From assembly GCA_023053685.1 (NCBI GenBank), contig JALIGW010000002.1:166291034-166355033 (forward strand): a stretch of DNA of 64,000 bases, given 5' to 3'. The stretch is from Diadophis punctatus similis. Lineage: Eukaryota; Chordata; Lepidosauria; Squamata; Dipsadidae. Shown here in pieces: positions 1 to 11,560 of this stretch; position 1 is the stretch's first letter; each line of letters starts with the position of its first letter. The translations under genes were made by a program, and so were the position numbers. The notes under the pieces were generated by a model that was not told the DNA's origin, made no database searches, and saw only the letters and a program-made list of their open reading frames with translations.

Positions 1-125
1 CGGGAGGCGAGGAAAGGCCTCCCGAAAGGAGGGGAGGCTTCGGGAGCCCGCCTCCCTTTCGGCCCGAAAGGGAGGCGGGCTCCCGAAGCCTCCCCTCCTT
101 TCGGGAGGCCTTTCCTCGCCTCCCG
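1..125. repeat. Perfect inverted repeat, 62-bp arms, 1-bp centre
   Basis: Bases 1-62 are the exact reverse complement of 64-125, with a single c at 63 as the centre. The arms are GC-rich and contain repeats of cgggagg. The left arm begins at base 1, so the true arm may be longer. A perfect 125-nt hairpin is unusual; it may belong to the foldback transposon around it or be an assembly or read artefact at an edge. Confidence 0.9.
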
Positions 126-395
126 CCTTCCCTTCGGCTGGGCTGGCAAGCAACGAACGGGAGGCGGGAGACGGGGAAAGGAGGCAGCTTACCTGTCGCG
201 AGCTGCAGGCATCCAAGCGCCCTCCCGCCTCCCCCCTCCCCCCCTCCCCCCCACCTCACCTGGACGCCGACATTTGCTGTTTTGCCCTCTGCGCATGCGC
301 AGCGTTCTGCGCATGCGCAGAGGGCAAAACTCAAATGGAGAAACCCACCCCGTCAATGGTGTCCCGCTTGAAGAAAAAAAAAATCTGGTCACTTT
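1..395 (-). mobile_element. hAT-like DNA transposon, partial (TAAGGTGACC-end family), cut by window edge
   Basis: The right end (about 341-395) matches, in reverse complement, the left end of the complete element at 34743-35317: both share the stretch giving 'gcgggacaccattgatgg' and the terminus reading taaggtgaccagatttt (here tctggtcacttta). The inside differs from that copy and contains a perfect inverted repeat at 1-125 and a second GC-rich palindrome at 285-330 with two GCGCATGCGC sites. The other end lies outside the window, so the target duplication cannot be read. No transposase reading frame is visible, so it is non-autonomous. Confidence 0.6.
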
Positions 396-518
396 ATTTT
401 AAGATTATTTACGGAATAGTGTTATTTAAGGTTTGCTTATTCGTATATTTATAATGCATTTCAATGGATTCTTGCTCATGGGACCTTTGCAATGGAAGAT
501 AAGGAAGTGGGAGGGGGG

Positions 519-920
519 CAGGGATGGGCTTTTAGCAAGGTTTTCTCTGCCCGGTTGCTGGATGGGTGTGGCCATGATGGGCATGGCCTAGTCGGCCTCC
601 TGCACCATGGCGGGGGGGGCATTTTTGCCCAGCCCGAGCTCTGGAGGCTTTCCTCGAGCCTCCGGGAAGGCAAAAACGGCCTCCCCAGGCTCCGGAGGCC
701 TCTGGACCTTCCTGAACTTCTGGTAGGCCCATTTTTCACCCTCCCTGAGCCTCTGCATGCACTTACCTGCATCCAAAACGGGCCACATGGGGACTCCTGG
801 GACGGGCGGGGCAGGGTAGGTGGGGCCAGCCAGGAGTGGGATTTGGAGTTCTCCGAACTGCACAGAATCTTAGCTAGAGGTTCTCCCGAACCCCTACAAA
901 CCCCCAGCAGCCCATCCCTG
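519..920 (+). mobile_element. Non-autonomous hAT-like element (CAGGGATGGGCTT family)
   Basis: It begins cagggatgggctttt and ends cagcccatccctg, giving inverted termini. The body matches the copy at 54675-55116 almost throughout: both carry ggccatg.tgggcatggcctag, a run of cctccccaggctccgg and cagaatcttagctagag. The flanking 8-mers (gagggggg and gtgtgggg) are not an exact duplication. The 148-aa open frame over it (492-938) has no recognisable domain and follows the GC-rich repeat, so I do not call it a gene. Confidence 0.75.
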
Positions 921-1413
921 GTGTGGGGGATGGGTTAGAGAGAATCCAGAAGTTATCTTAGGTTTCCTTTTTTTAAAAAAAATTAAAAAATCATGTTTTG
1001 TTTTGGGGTGAAATTCACCATGACTTCTATCTGACTTACAAGAATCCAGATAAATCAATGGACAAGGAAGCAGGTGAAAATGAGAAATCTGATGAATCAA
1101 TAATCAAGGAAAGGACATATTGCCATTTTATATTATTCAGGATAATTTTGGTGTATTAAAGGATTGGATAAGTGTTTTAAAAATCATGTTTACTAGGCTT
1201 TAACGCCTAGTAAGCTTAGCATAATGAGTAGGAAAAATAGTGTAGCCCAGCTGCCAAATGAATCTGGCTTTGCACCTAAAATGACAAACCTACTCTACAT
1301 ACGAGTAGATCAATATTCTCTGATCACTCCTCCTCTGCTGATGTTTCAAGAGGGTGGTCCACTTTTATATTTCATTTTAGTAGCATTGCTATTATATTTT
1401 GAATATATATAGC
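921..1413. other. No gene recognised
   Basis: AT-rich sequence between a hAT-like element and a solo LTR. A small stem at 1188-1209 (tactaggc/gcctagta) is the only structure noticed. Confidence 0.5.
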
Positions 1414-1663
1414 TGTGTTAAGCCGGCTAAAGTGAATCTAACCTTTAGATGACCCTAACTGTTAATTCCAACTGTTTTGGAGGGAACCTTAGAACATTCA
1501 TATTTGGGCGGGCTTTTTCAAGTATTATGATTGGTTAAGGCCTTGTGGGCCCAGGGTATAAATTACAGGCATTGCCTGCTGTTCCTCAGTTAGAAGTATT
1601 CATTCAATAAATGCTGTTGTAGCTATGCTGGTTTGTTACTTGCCTACTGAAACCCACTACACA
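1414..1663 (+). mobile_element. Solo LTR, about 250 bp
   Basis: It starts TGTGTTAAGCC and ends CTACACA (TG...CA). It has a TATA-like gggtataaatta near 1555 and AATAAA near 1605, in the order expected for U3-R-U5. Flanking pentamers are atagc (1409-1413) and atagt (1664-1668), a 4/5 match for a 5-bp target duplication. No internal retroelement sequence or second LTR lies next to it, so it reads as a solo LTR left by recombination. The superfamily (ERV or Gypsy) cannot be decided from the LTR alone. Confidence 0.6.
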
Positions 1664-1704
1664 ATAGTTGCAATGTGCTGTGATATCTTTATAGCCTTTT
1701 GTAT

Positions 1705-1994
1705 CAGAGGTGGATTCGCCCGAACCGGTAGTGACCCACTGGTGACATCACAATGACATCACGGAACTGGTTCAGTCGATGCCAATCCGTGGGCAGCACC
1801 ATCTTTTTTTTGGAAATTTTTTTGGGGGGAATTTTTTTTTTCTTCTGAGCATGCGCAGAAGCTGAGTTTCCGGCACTTCCTTGTTGTTTTCCATCTTGTT
1901 TTCGGCTTAAAAAAAAATTCAGCACTGCGCATGCGCGCTCACGCGGCGCGGGAGAAAGCGAACCGGCAGCGAGGTAAGTTAGAACCCACCCCTG
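1705..1994 (+). mobile_element. Non-autonomous hAT-like element with GCGCATGCGC site
   Basis: Inverted termini cagaggtggattcg and gaacccacccctg are flanked by ttttgtat (1697-1704) and ttttatat (1995-2002), a 7/8 match to an 8-bp target duplication. The inside has poly-T/poly-A stretches, gagcatgcgcagaag and the palindrome gcgcatgcgc at 1927-1936. It resembles the copies at 40105-40435 and 51756-52054 in its ends and in the accggtt/gaactgg motifs. It has no coding capacity. Confidence 0.8.
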
Positions 1995-2002
1995 TTTTAT
2001 AT

Positions 2003-5000
2003 GTGTAAGTAATGGCAGTACTGTAGACTGCCTTTAGGAAGCTGATGCCCAGTTTGGGAGACTGTTTTTATTTCCTGTGCTTTAGAACCAGGGTTATTTC
2101 CTGTTCTGGTTTCAGCTTTATCCCTCAGGCTGCAGCTGGGAGGAGGTGAAACCATTGTCAAAAACTGTCCCGCCTTTGAACCAAATTCCATTTCTGCTTA
2201 TCCATTTTGCACAGCTTGTTTGCCCATCTGAAGCCATCCCTCCCCCCCCCACCATCTCAAGCACATTAACATTTCCTGATGAGCCAGTGTGTTAATTTGG
2301 TGCTTCGAGTTTTCTCCGCTCATGGCTATCCACTGACAAAGCATCTGCCTTCCCTTCTGTCAGCCAAGACCAGGTCCTCTTTCTTTAGGACTTTATCAGA
2401 CTCTCTTTTCAGAACAGGCCAGCATACTTCCCAACCCCATGTTATTGGTAGACAAATGTTTTCCTTTCTTAATTGCTAATTTAAAAAAAATTACATTGCT
2501 TCTGTCCTGACATAAAATGCAAAGACAATGGAGAAAGCAACTTAGGGACTATGCCCACGTATAAACTGAAAAGGAGGCTGCCCGGTGTACCATCACAAGA
2601 TTAAACCCCAATCCAAGTTGCGATTCTGCAAGTCTATGATAAGGGAAGATAGTAGCTGAAAGGCTGTTTGCAAGAAAAAATGAAATGAATGAAATTGGAA
2701 GCATGTTTAAAATCAGGTTGCCATAGTCTCCCTGTTGTACTGATGCTGCATTATTAACCTAAGTTAAAACCAGCAGGAAGTTTACCTTTATAAATTTACC
2801 TGTACCTACTTTGCTAATGTTTATGTTTATACCAATACTTACTATCTTGTACATGTTTGACAAACAAATAAATAAAAATAAATAAAGTTAGGTGAATGTT
2901 TGTCCTAGTACTGGTATCTTGAATTCACTTACATGGTATATGATATGTGCTTCACACTTATTCTTTTGACACTGATTCTACCTGTCTACTCAATATATTT
3001 CTGATTCCTGCCATGAATTTGTTTTCTCTGCCTAGACTCTTCATGTGCTATTGAATAATGTCCGTTTTGTGTGGTAAAAACCACTACATAGGCCATTGCT
3101 GTATTTTGAATTAAAAGTGAGCTGGAATGTGCATGAGCAGGTAGATATAGATGTGTGCAGGTGCAGAGATGTGCAGGTACACACGTAGTAACGTAGTAAC
3201 ACCATGTTTCTAAACTCAACTTTCCTTAGGACTGTGTGGCAGCTGCATGAGCCTAGGAAAACAAATGCAGCCACTTTAAGGGATTAACAGATGCAATGCC
3301 CCTGCACACACCAAATGACACATTACCCTTCAAATCCAGTTCATTGCACAGCCTGAAATTTGGTAACATTTCCCTTGACTTTTGCTTTGGCCTCAGATGT
3401 GCCCGGAAGTGGGATCTGTAGGCAGAAAATTCACGGTTGATTGTTCATTCTGAAGGCTATTTTTCAATGCATGCATTTATTTCAACTGCAGATAAGGACA
3501 ACAGCTTATAGCTTTGTGCAGCTCTGTAGATGTGCTTGCCCTGATTGATTTTAAAGAAACAGTCTGAAATGGCTTTGTAATCTCTTCCTGTGCCTGTAAT
3601 TGCAGCACTAAACTGAGGTTTACCACTGTAAAGACAGATGGTATGATAAAGCATGTACAATCTTTCAACTTCTGCCAGTTTCTTCACCATTGTAAGAGAA
3701 TAGTACTTGCTTGCATTTTAAGCTGCATGGGTGTTGCATCAGATTCCTCCACATGCTTCCCTTGAGTAGGAGTTGCTGAATGGGTGGCAGGAGATCCTGG
3801 AAAAGATCTCAAAAGAAACACAGGGTGATCCAGTGTTAATTCCACCCTTGAGGAAATATGAGCAATTGTTCTAGTTGTATAGATGGCCAAAGGGCATCTC
3901 CAGCCACAGCAAGGCCATTCCTAAACAGGAACAAATGCAGATACAAAGAGGCCTTTGCATAACAGATATCCCCCCCCCCAATAAGCACCAGAAGTAACAT
4001 GGTGGAGGGAGGGGGAGTGGAGAGATTAGGAAGACAATTATATACTGATGTGATTCAGAAGGAGGAGACTATGTGGACTTTGTGATATCTGCCTGCTTGA
4101 AATAGGCAACTTTACCATAGGAGGAGGAGAGCTGTGATGGTTAAAGTAGCCCCAAAACAGAAGAAGGCTGCTAGTCCATTTTCAACTCAACAAACACAAT
4201 GGATTTTAACCTATTACAATTGTTAATTGATAAGCTGCTTGTAAACCATCTCTTCCTTCTCCTTTTCTCCCATTCCCTCATCCTAATGGAAGTGTCCACT
4301 CCGTTGCATCTGATGAAGTGAGCTGTAGTTCTTGAAAGCTTAAGATTTTCCTAATGTTTATTAATTGGAAAGTGTACCTCTTCCTCCTCCTGGATGTTGG
4401 CAACTTTGTGATAATCTTGAAACGGGAAACGTAAGATTGCAACTCTGCGACACTGCATCAGCATCCTTCCTAGGCAGTAATAGGACTTATTTTGAAATAA
4501 ATAGATTGACACTAGGGGTTAGGGATGTGACATTGCATTTTGTAATGGAAGGCATACTGACTTCAAAGTTTAATGAAGCTCTTGTGATTTAGGAGGGCAG
4601 AAGAAAGGCAGTGTAAACCAATTATTCTGACACCGCACTGGGTTAGAGCATCATGGCAATGTGAATATTTGTACATAATTAATTTGGGCATCATCTGGCA
4701 AATACCAGGTGTACCTTGGATATTTTATTTGAAAGCTAAACGTCAGCCCCGGTTAAGATTCTTATATAAACCATATGATTCTGGGATATGAGCATTTAGG
4801 AGAAAAACCCAGAACTACTGTGAGATTCAACAATGGAGAAACACTCAAGAGAACATTTAGTGCACCACATGATGAGGACTAGCCAATATTGTCTTTATTA
4901 TGCTATTCAGAAGCTTATTTATGTTTTCTGTTAAAACCCATGCATATAGTATGTAAAATTATAACATGCATTCCCTTTCTTTTCCTTTTTGTCCATGGTT

Positions 5001-5055
5001 GTTGCACATGGACAATCGCTGGGACATGGGCAAGGCTAATAAGAGCCATATATGC
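2003..5055. other. Mostly unassigned AT-rich DNA, no gene recognised
   Basis: About 3 kb without a supported gene. The stretch 2700-2885 ends in (AAAT/AAATA) repeats after 'acatgtttgacaaacaaa' and may be the 3' end of an old LINE. Short open frames on both strands (60-77 aa) have no recognisable domain. A poly-C run lies near 3970. Confidence 0.5.
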
Positions 5056-5274
<219 letters not shown>

Positions 5275-5692
5275 ATGTGCATACATATGTATATGTTGCC
5301 ATATTTCTATGGTATTCCTATTCATAATTCTCTCTAGCAAACATTCGAACAATTGATCTAATGGAGAATTCTGAACTTTATTAGATAATGGGAGATTCCT
5401 AATGTTAATCCTAGCCCTCAGTGAGCTTTTCACTGTGTGGAGATAATGTGTTTTCTCTAAATGTAAGTTCTACCAAATCAGTGGTCTTAATCCTATTCTT
5501 CTATCTGCAAGGAACGTGATCTTGAAATGAATAGTGTCAACCCTATAAGATAGACCGGCTTGAGAAACAGAAACTGAGTAGGCCTAAAACTTTTTTTATT
5601 AGAATGGCTATATAAGTAGTCTATATTCAGCAACTACTCATTCAGAGACCATTCAAAGTTACAACAGCGCTGAAGAAGGAGACGTGTTATGT

Positions 5693-5920
5693 TAAATAAA
5701 TATCCTGCCTTTATTATTTTTACAAATAACTCCAGGGTAGGATCAAACATATCCAACATACCTTCCTCCTCCTGTTTTCTCCACATCAACAACCTGTGAG
5801 GCGGGTTGGGCCGAGAGAGATTGACTGGCTCAAGGTCAGCCAGCTGGCTTTCATAGCTAAGGCGGGACTTGACCTCACAGTCTCATACTTTCTAGCCTTA
5901 ATCAGCAGACCAAACTGTCT
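5693..5920 (-). mobile_element. tRNA-derived SINE, minus strand ('aataaaggcgggata' tail type)
   Basis: Read on the minus strand it has a tRNA-like head ('ggtctgctgattaaggct'), the middle motif 'agccagctggctgaccttgagc', then 'ggaggaggaagg' and an end of the form aataaaggcaggata(ttt). The same order occurs at 6442-6668, 7097-7322 and in the split copy 13186-13988. Confidence 0.75.
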
Positions 5921-5934
5921 GGTCTATGGCTGGT

Positions 5935-6300
5935 CTTTGAAGTTGAGGCTGTCACAGAGTCCCCACAGTTGTATGGTCGTGATTCAGGTGTTTGGCAACT
6001 GGCTCAGAGTTATAATAGTTGTAGTATCCCGTGGTCACATCGTTACCATTTGCAATCTTCACTGGCAGGTTCTGACAAGCAAAGTCATTGGGCAAGCTAG
6101 CAGGAGGTTGCAAATGACGATCACATGGCCATGGGACCTACAACTGTTCAGGATTCACCTAAAGACAGCAACGGGGACTGCCAAACTGCCATTGTAAGTC
6201 AGTGCGATCACGTGATGTCATGCTTTACAACTATATCACCTAGCAGTGGCATTGCTGGTGCCAACAATTAACATTGTTAAATGAGGGATACCTTCAGTAA
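5935..6300. mobile_element. Decayed MITE, possibly of the TA-flanked 'tagtcctc' group
   Basis: It shares the phrases 'ggcaactggctcagagttat', 'gtggtcac', 'ctgacaagcaaagtcattggg' and 'gtaagtcagtg' with the better preserved MITEs at 11123-11505 and 14210-14633. Both ends are indistinct and no target duplication can be read. Confidence 0.4.
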
Positions 6301-6441
6301 CAGAAAATTGGAATGTGCTTCCCTTTATCCCTCTTTTATCTTCATGTGAATTTGAGGTGGGGGAGCTGCCTTAGGTGTTTTTCTACATCTGGATATGGAT
6401 TTATGTCATATTTATCTGTTCATTGCCTTGGTAACAGATCT

Positions 6442-6668
6442 TTTTTTCCTTCAGATTTTTATCCCACATTTTTTCATATACAATCCAAGGTGGCAAACAT
6501 ACCAATACTCCTTCCTCCTTCTATTTTATGCACAACAGCAACTCTGAAGTGATTTGGGCTGAGAGAGAGTCACTGGTCCAAAGTCCCCCATCCGGTTTTT
6601 CATGCCTAAGGTGTGACTAGAACTCACAGTTAATTGCCAACTGGCTTTAACTTGCTTGCTTAACCATG
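6442..6668 (-). mobile_element. tRNA-derived SINE, minus strand
   Basis: Same arrangement as the copy at 5693-5920. On the plus strand it reads 'ttttatcccaca' at the tail end, 'ccttcctccttct', 'ttgggctgagagagagtcac' and 'aactcacag' near the head. It is diverged, so it is an older copy. Confidence 0.65.
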
Positions 6669-7096
6669 TCTTAATAATATTGCTGTTACATGATTTGAAT
6701 ATGTTTAACTCCAGATTTATGCTAAGGAAAAGCAATATAAATATAAAATGAAGATGCTAATAGGATGCTTACATAACCCGATTGAATGGTGAAGAATCTG
6801 CTAGGCTTTTTTTTGGGGGGGGGGGAGTGTGGTAGAAATTACTTGCTTTTACATTTTTCAGTGAAGAAGCCATCTTTTGGAATGACTCAAGCAATGCAGC
6901 AGTATGTCCCTCTTTCAGGTTTTTATAACATTCAGTGCCGCCCGAGTTACTTTGGCATTTAAAGAAAAAAAATCACAAATATTTTGCTGTTGGCAGTAAA
7001 AATGACTTCCACAAAATTTGTAACTAGCAATTTTCTCTCCATTCATGGCACCTTATATTGGTTACCTGAAATGGTTGACTCACTCTGCTTGAACAT

Positions 7097-7322
7097 GTAT
7101 TTATTATTTATTTGTATCCCACCATTGTTTTTATAAATAACTGAAAGCGGCAAATATCCAACAGCCCCTCCTCTTCTTATTTTCCTCACAACAAGAACCC
7201 TGTGAGGTGAGTTGGGCTAAGAGGAGTGACTCCCAGGGTCACCCAGGTAGCTCTCACAGTTAAGGCAGGATTAGAACTCACAATCTCCTGCTTTCTAGCC
7301 TGGTACCTTAATCACTAAACAA
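7097..7322 (-). mobile_element. tRNA-derived SINE, minus strand
   Basis: Plus-strand order: 'tttgtatcccaccattg', 'ttataaataactgaaagc', 'cctgtgaggtgagttgggct', 'cccagggtcacccaggtagc', 'aactcacaatctcctgctttctagcct', 'ttaatcactaaac'. This is the same family as 5693-5920. The last part is the reverse complement of the Pol III box-containing tRNA-like head. Confidence 0.7.
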
Positions 7323-7627
7323 AAGTGACTTGTTCAAATTCAAATTCAGCACTGTCATTCTGTAGTCCTATAACAGACGACAGATTCTTAAGAGTAAATC
7401 TTGCTTTGAAGTCTAGGTAGTGTGATTGGTTGATGATTGCTAAAATTGATTGTCCATTTGTGGTGGGGTGGGGTGGGGGGGAGAAAGAGAATTGTTAGGA
7501 TTGACATACTTCCAAAATAGGATATGATAAAGTAGATCTTTCATGTGAAAACTTTTTATCCATTTTAAGGTCACAAGAATGAAAGAAAGTCTAACCAAGC
7601 TTTGAGTGATAAGGTTACATGCTCTCC

Positions 7628-7663
7628 AAGGTCCCTTCCAACTCTGTTATTCTGTTATTTTAC
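7628..7663 (+). mobile_element. CR1 LINE 3' terminal fragment
   Basis: It holds 'ccaaggtcccttccaactc' followed by 'tgttattctgttatttt', the same 3' terminus seen on the longer CR1 copies at 11561-12020, 18858-19320 and 37849-38260. Only the last few tens of bases remain. Confidence 0.7.
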
Positions 7664-8450
7664 TCTTTAAAATTACTTCTTTTGTGATATGCTCAGGACC
7701 TTCCCGGTTCTTCTTAAGCAACCTTGCATGCACAGGGAAGGGATAATTGCAGCAGCTAGAACTTTATTAATATCTATTAGTTTGGTGGTCCTTTGGTGGT
7801 TATGTAGTGCTGGAAGGCTCCTTTAACATTTCCCTGTTTGTTTGTCCTATTCATTGCTTCTTGTTTTCTCTCAGGGCAGGATCACACAGAATAATATCTT
7901 TTTTTCCTACTTCCTCTTGAACATTGGAATGTTTTTGTTTATATGAAGATGGTGTCATTCTTTAAAAGGGGAAGTTGTTTCAAGAAAAGGAGGGAAGAAG
8001 AAGAGAAGATAATTAAAAAAAACTGAGCTGAGTCTATTTTAAGTAGTTATCATAAGACTGTCCAATGATTTCAATTCTTTACTGTGCCTTTTGCTGCATA
8101 AAATAACTCATACCACTTCTCATATTGTTTGACCACTAGATCAATTTAAACCATGGTTGTCTCAGTAGATTACATAACTCCCTGGACATCAGAACCCCTC
8201 AGCACTGATGAGATTGGGGTGTGCATGTGTATGTATATGAGAAAGGAAATACACTAATATTAAATAAGGATGCTATATATAATTAATGTAATGCAATATC
8301 ACACAGCATTGTCCTTCCCCAAAACCAAGACGCCCCCCCACTCTTTTGACCCTTAATCAAAAGTTAATTTGTAACAAATAACCTCTTCATTGTTACATTA
8401 TGAGTTTTGGTTCTTTTATAGAAGGTGGGCTATATATTCGTTCCATGGCT

Positions 8451-8516
<66 letters not shown>

Positions 8517-9863
8517 TAATTAAAGTTCCCCCACTTTGAATAAAAGAGGCTACTCACAAAGACAATGGAAAGGAGTCACTGAAAAGACATTGTTGTTCCT
8601 TTTCTGAAATAGAAACAAGCAGAACCTATAAACAAGGAGCTTTAACAAAAGCACATAAAACCAAAAAAAAAAAAAAAGAAAGAAAAAAGCCTCAGATGAA
8701 GAGACCAAAGCTAAGGAAAGAAATGGGGAATGTGCTCCAAGGATTTGTGATGGTATCTAGAAATCTAGAATTAAAATAATTACACCCAAGTCTGGAGTAT
8801 ATAACTCTGCACAAAAATATTCTGTGTTAAGAATGCCCAACCCAGTTCTGCATGAATTCCTCTGAATATTTTCAGTGTCGGTAATGAAGAGAGCTGAGGG
8901 ACCATATGGGCAGACGATCCCTAGCAATGTATAATCTGGTTTTGCAGTTAGCCGGATGCAGAAGATAGAAGAATTAGAGCATCAGGCACTCCTAAGGTTT
9001 AAGATATTCAAAGCTTTAAGTTCAACCCAGCTTCTGAAATTCATTTTCAAACCAGAAAAACACCCACCCTTTGCCTTCTTGTCTGTTCCTTCCTAGGGCA
9101 CAGCTAAGGAAGCAGCTCAGCAAACAAAGGCTGCACTTCACCACGGATCCACTGGAGGGGGCATGACCACGTGAGAGTAAGAGGAAGAGGAAGGCATCTC
9201 CCGGCAAGCTGGCACTCTCTGCAATCAGCTGACAGTAAAACAAACACCCTGGATGCAAAAGGGCAGGCTGAGCATTTGGTATTTGTAATTAAAGCTTCTG
9301 GCTTGCTCAGATGAGTCACTCCCAGGATTGCTTTACCAGCTCAGCCTGCAGAACAGCATCACATCTAAGGAGGCAGAACTCACTTTCAAGGAAATATCTT
9401 TTAGTTAGGCAATTTTATAGGGCTACAGTCAGTGCCTGATTCGCCCTGCTAATTACGTGCCCTCCTCCTCACACTTTGCAGAATCTTTTCAGAAATTTAT
9501 TTACTCAAGTTCACAGCTGAAGGGGGATTCTTGTCCAGAACTGTAAAGTTAGAAAATTGCCAATATCATCCATTGTGAATATCTCAGGGGTGTTTTTTTG
9601 TGTGTGTGTCAGTTTCATCTATCAGATCTGGGATTGATTTTTCTGCAACTTTGAGGACTGCTTGAGGCGCTTTGTTCTGCTGTTGCAACGAATTGGGGTC
9701 CATAGAGTTGGGCTACAGCTTCAGTTGTATGATTTGTTAATTATAAATTAAACTTGCTAACCATCCCGGGTAGCTGCTTTATTTGCCAACGATTATCAGA
9801 AGAAATTGTGTCTCCTATTTGCTATTGTAGTAAAAATGAAGCCTTTCATGTATTAGATAGTAG
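7664..9863. other. Unassigned DNA with a (GT)n array; no gene recognised
   Basis: Apart from the (GT)n at 8456-8515 and a poly-A stretch near 8660-8690, no repeat family or exon could be recognised. The minus-strand open frames at 9022-9319 (71 and 78 aa) overlap each other and show no domain. Confidence 0.5.
8456..8515. repeat. (GT)n microsatellite, about 60 bp
   Basis: Uninterrupted GT dinucleotides for about 30 units. Confidence 0.97.
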
Positions 9864-10140
9864 CAGTGGTGGGATTCAATTTTTTTTACTACCGGTTCTG
9901 TGGGCGTGGCTTGGTGGGCATGGCAGGGGAAAGATACTATAAAATCTCCATTCCCTCCCCACTCCAGGGGAAGGTTACTGCAAAAATCCCCATTTCCTCC
10001 CGAACAGCTGGGACTCGGGAGGCAGAGAATAGATGGGGGCGGGGCCAGTCAGAGGTGGTATTTACTGGTTCTCCGAACTACTCAAAATTTCCGTTAAGGG
10101 TTCTCCAGAACTGGTCAGAACCTGCTGAGACCCACCTCTG
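9864..10140 (+). mobile_element. Non-autonomous hAT-like element (CAGTGGTGGGATTCAA family)
   Basis: It starts cagtggtgggattcaattt and ends gagacccacctctg. Two other copies of the same family lie in the opposite orientation at 57972-58281 and 59509-59804. All three share 'ctaccggttctgtgggcgtgg', 'ggggaaggttactgcaaaa', 'gggaggcagagaatagatg' and 'gttctccgaactactcaaaat'. Flanking 8-mers gatagtag and gatcatag match at 6/8 positions. The 97-aa open frame over it is incidental. Confidence 0.75.
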
Positions 10141-10820
10141 GATCATAGTAGATTTTTAATCCTAGGTGTTGGAGGTAAAATCTTAGGTGGCTGCCTTCAC
10201 CACCATACTCTGCTTCTGAACTATCGAAAGCACCTGCTTGATGTATTATTCTAGCTGGGCCACGGTTTCATCCCATTTGGGAATCCTTAGGTTCTTTTCT
10301 ATTCAGACAACTTTTTTTTTAATTATGATCTATCCTGTCAGATGAATCAGTCCTGGGTGTGGTGTTTGTGCCCTTTGTTGTATTTAGAAAGCGTTGCAGT
10401 TTGAGCAGGTATGGTAGGTTTCTGCTTTGAAAGCAGTATGGAGGGGGGGGGGGGAATCCAGATGCAAGGACAAAAAAGACCAGTAGCAGAAGCTACGAAC
10501 CACTTCAGATTTCCAGCTATGTTAAAATGTTATTTATAGAAAGCCCTTCAGGGCTGACAGACCCACAAGCTGTTTTTGCTCACTAGAATTTCAAAAGGAA
10601 CTATTTGTTTCCATATATTTGGCCACATGTGGTCACGGGTCAAAGTGGTTGAACCTAAAGAGAGGGACAAGGCCCTACTTTCTCTGTGCCCTGTGAAAGT
10701 TGGGAGTGAAGTCAGCTGCTCTTCACACATAGGGGGAATTTATTTATTTAAAACACTTATGTAACTGCCTTGCATCAAACTCTGCAGGACTTGGAACCAA
10801 AAGATAAAGCAACATTTAAG
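10141..10820. other. No gene recognised
   Basis: Unassigned sequence with a poly-G run at about 10442-10453. The head-to-head short frames at 10548-10764 on both strands show no domain. Confidence 0.5.
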
Positions 10821-11052
10821 AGCCGAGGTGGCGCAGCAGTTAGAGTGCAGTACTGCAGGCTACTTAGCTGACTGTGATCAGCAGTTCAGCGGTTCAAATC
10901 TCACCGGCTCAAGGTTGACTCAGCCTTCCATCCTTCCGAGGTAGGTAAAATCAGGACCCAGATTGTTGGGGGCAATATAAATATACATTGCTTAATGATG
11001 TAAACCGCTTAGAGATTGCTTGCACTATGAGGCGGTATATAAGTCTCACAAA

Positions 11053-11099
<47 letters not shown>

Positions 11100-11100
11100 A
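10821..11100 (+). mobile_element. tRNA-derived SINE, (AAAT)n-tailed variant
   Basis: The head 'agccgaggtggcgcagcag' is a Pol III A-box-like start, and 'gcggttcaaatctc' is the B-box-like part. These are followed by 'aaggttgactcagccttcca', 'gacccagattgttggggg' and 'aaaccgcttagaga', then 'tatataagtctcac' and an AAAT array (11049-11100). The other SINE copies in the window end in GCTATT instead. Flanking 'aacattta' occurs before the head and after the tail, a probable target duplication. Confidence 0.85.
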
Positions 11101-11122
11101 CATTTAGATTCAATAAAAGTAT

Positions 11123-11505
11123 AGGTAGTCCTCGAGTTTACGACCACAATTGAGTCCAAAATTAATGTTGCTAAGTGAAACATTTGTTAAGTGAATTTGC
11201 TCCATTTTACGACTTTCCTTGCCACATTTGTTAAATGAATCACTGCAGTTGTTAAATTAGTAACACTGTTGTTAAGTGAATCTGGCTTCCCCATTGACTT
11301 TGCTTGTGAGAAGGTCAGAAAAGGTGATCATGTGATCCTGGGACACGGCAGCCGTCATAAATGTGAATCAGTTGTCAAGCATCCGAATGACCATGGGGAT
11401 GCTGCAATGGTTATAAGTGTGAAAAATGGTCATAAGTCACTTTTTCAGTGCTGTTGTAACTTTGAATGGTCACTAAGTGAACTTTGGTAAGCCAAGGACT
11501 GCCTA
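11123..11505. mobile_element. TA-flanked MITE (TAGTCCTC family), Tc1/mariner-like
   Basis: The ends are inverted: ta-ggtagtcctcgagtttacg on the left and the complement of ccaaggactgccta on the right. The inside is partly self-complementary, with many 'gttaagtgaa' / 'ttcacttaac' type words. Copies at 14210-14633, 53830-54503 and 56283-57260 all have TA at both edges, which fits a TA target duplication. No transposase remains. The superfamily is inferred only from the TA flanks. Confidence 0.7.
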
Positions 11506-11560
11506 TATTAAAACCACAAGTGTTCAAACTGAGCCAAAATCCTGGCACCACAGCTAAACT

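Noticed and set aside
492..938. 148-aa frame, GC-rich
   Set aside because: It overlaps a hAT-like element that has a second copy at 54675-55116 where the frame is not kept.
1188..1209. Small stem tactaggc/gcctagta
   Set aside because: An 8-bp stem is expected by chance in 64 kb and has no supporting context.
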